A stretch of 6,605 nt of DNA from an uncultured Flavobacteriales bacterium. GTDB taxonomy: Bacteria > Bacteroidota > Bacteroidia > Palsa-965. Below are positions 6,590 to 6,605 of the stretch, piece after piece. A model generated the notes under the pieces. It was not told where the DNA came from and searched no databases. It worked only from the letters and a program-made list of their open reading frames with translations. Position numbers and translations under genes: made by a program. Position 1 is the first letter of the stretch. Each line of letters begins with the position of its first letter. The DNA lies in contig CAMLEF010000268.1 in assembly GCA_946478675.1 (NCBI GenBank), positions 1 to 6,605 on the forward strand. Reading direction: 5' to 3'.

Positions 6590-6605
6590 AACCAACCAAC
6601 CAACC
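6590..6605. repeat. (AACC)4 tract at the window end, complementary to the GTTGGT repeat
   Basis: Four perfect copies of AACC run to the last base, so the tract may continue beyond the window. Its reverse complement, GGTTGGTTGGTTGGTT, nearly matches the second half of the 9-bp tandem repeat (6443-6458). The two could be terminal inverted arms of one palindromic element that encloses the 6522-6582 stem-loop. Confidence 0.7.

Larger units (their letters stand above)
6207..6605. other. Non-coding region upstream of the response regulator
   Basis: I see no convincing gene in these 399 bp. Positions 6207-6300 are the probable leader of the response regulator, with a perfect hairpin at 6232-6253. 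Positions 6301-6410 are notably AT-rich and may hold promoters. From 6424 to the window end the DNA is repetitive and self-complementary, as described separately. A 66-codon minus-strand frame at 6395-6595 is an artefact of the repeats (Thr-Asn periodicity) and is not called. Confidence 0.6.

Noticed and set aside
6395..6595. 66-codon minus-strand frame near the window end
   Set aside because: Its Thr-Asn repeats come directly from the GTTGGT tandem array, and it has no other protein-like character.

Overview
The window looks like chromosomal DNA from a fairly GC-rich member of the Bacteroidota. Three things suggest this. There is a very large secreted beta-sandwich protein of the kind exported by the type IX secretion system (T9SS). 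Two start-proximal motifs match the Bacteroidota -7 promoter box TAnnTTTG, with no clear Shine-Dalgarno sites. There is also a lipoprotein with an acidic stretch just after the lipid-anchored Cys and a stand-alone receiver-domain protein, both common in this phylum. No rRNA, tRNA, CRISPR array, transposase or phage gene was seen.

Layout: positions 1-2827 (minus strand) hold the first 942 residues of one giant secreted protein whose C-terminus lies outside the window. It is the largest gene here. It is built from units of about 290 residues, each a jelly-roll-like domain followed by an Ig-like domain. A divergent intergenic region (2828-3035) follows, with a candidate promoter for each flanking gene. 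Positions 3036-4307 (plus) encode fumarylacetoacetase, the last enzyme of tyrosine catabolism, with all expected catalytic and metal-binding residues visible. A spacer of about 90 bp packed with inverted CATTCGG/CCGAATG motifs (4312-4395) separates it from a likely two-gene unit: an acidic-tailed lipoprotein (4402-5190) and a small periplasmic c-type haem protein of the cytochrome P460 type (5217-5807). A single-domain response regulator (5808-6206, minus) converges on the haem gene with no base between the two stop codons. The last 400 bp (6207-6605) have no gene. They hold a leader hairpin, a 9-bp tandem repeat, a long stem-loop and an AACC repeat that can pair with the 9-bp repeat.

How the genes relate: fumarylacetoacetase is cytoplasmic housekeeping catabolism and its neighbours are not tyrosine-pathway genes. 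The lipoprotein and haem protein are probably co-transcribed and both act outside the cytoplasm. The receiver protein presumably relays a phosphoryl signal from a kinase encoded elsewhere. I do not see a convincing new multi-gene system. The items most worth checking are the periodic giant protein, the lipoprotein/P460 pair, and the two repeat-rich intergenic regions.
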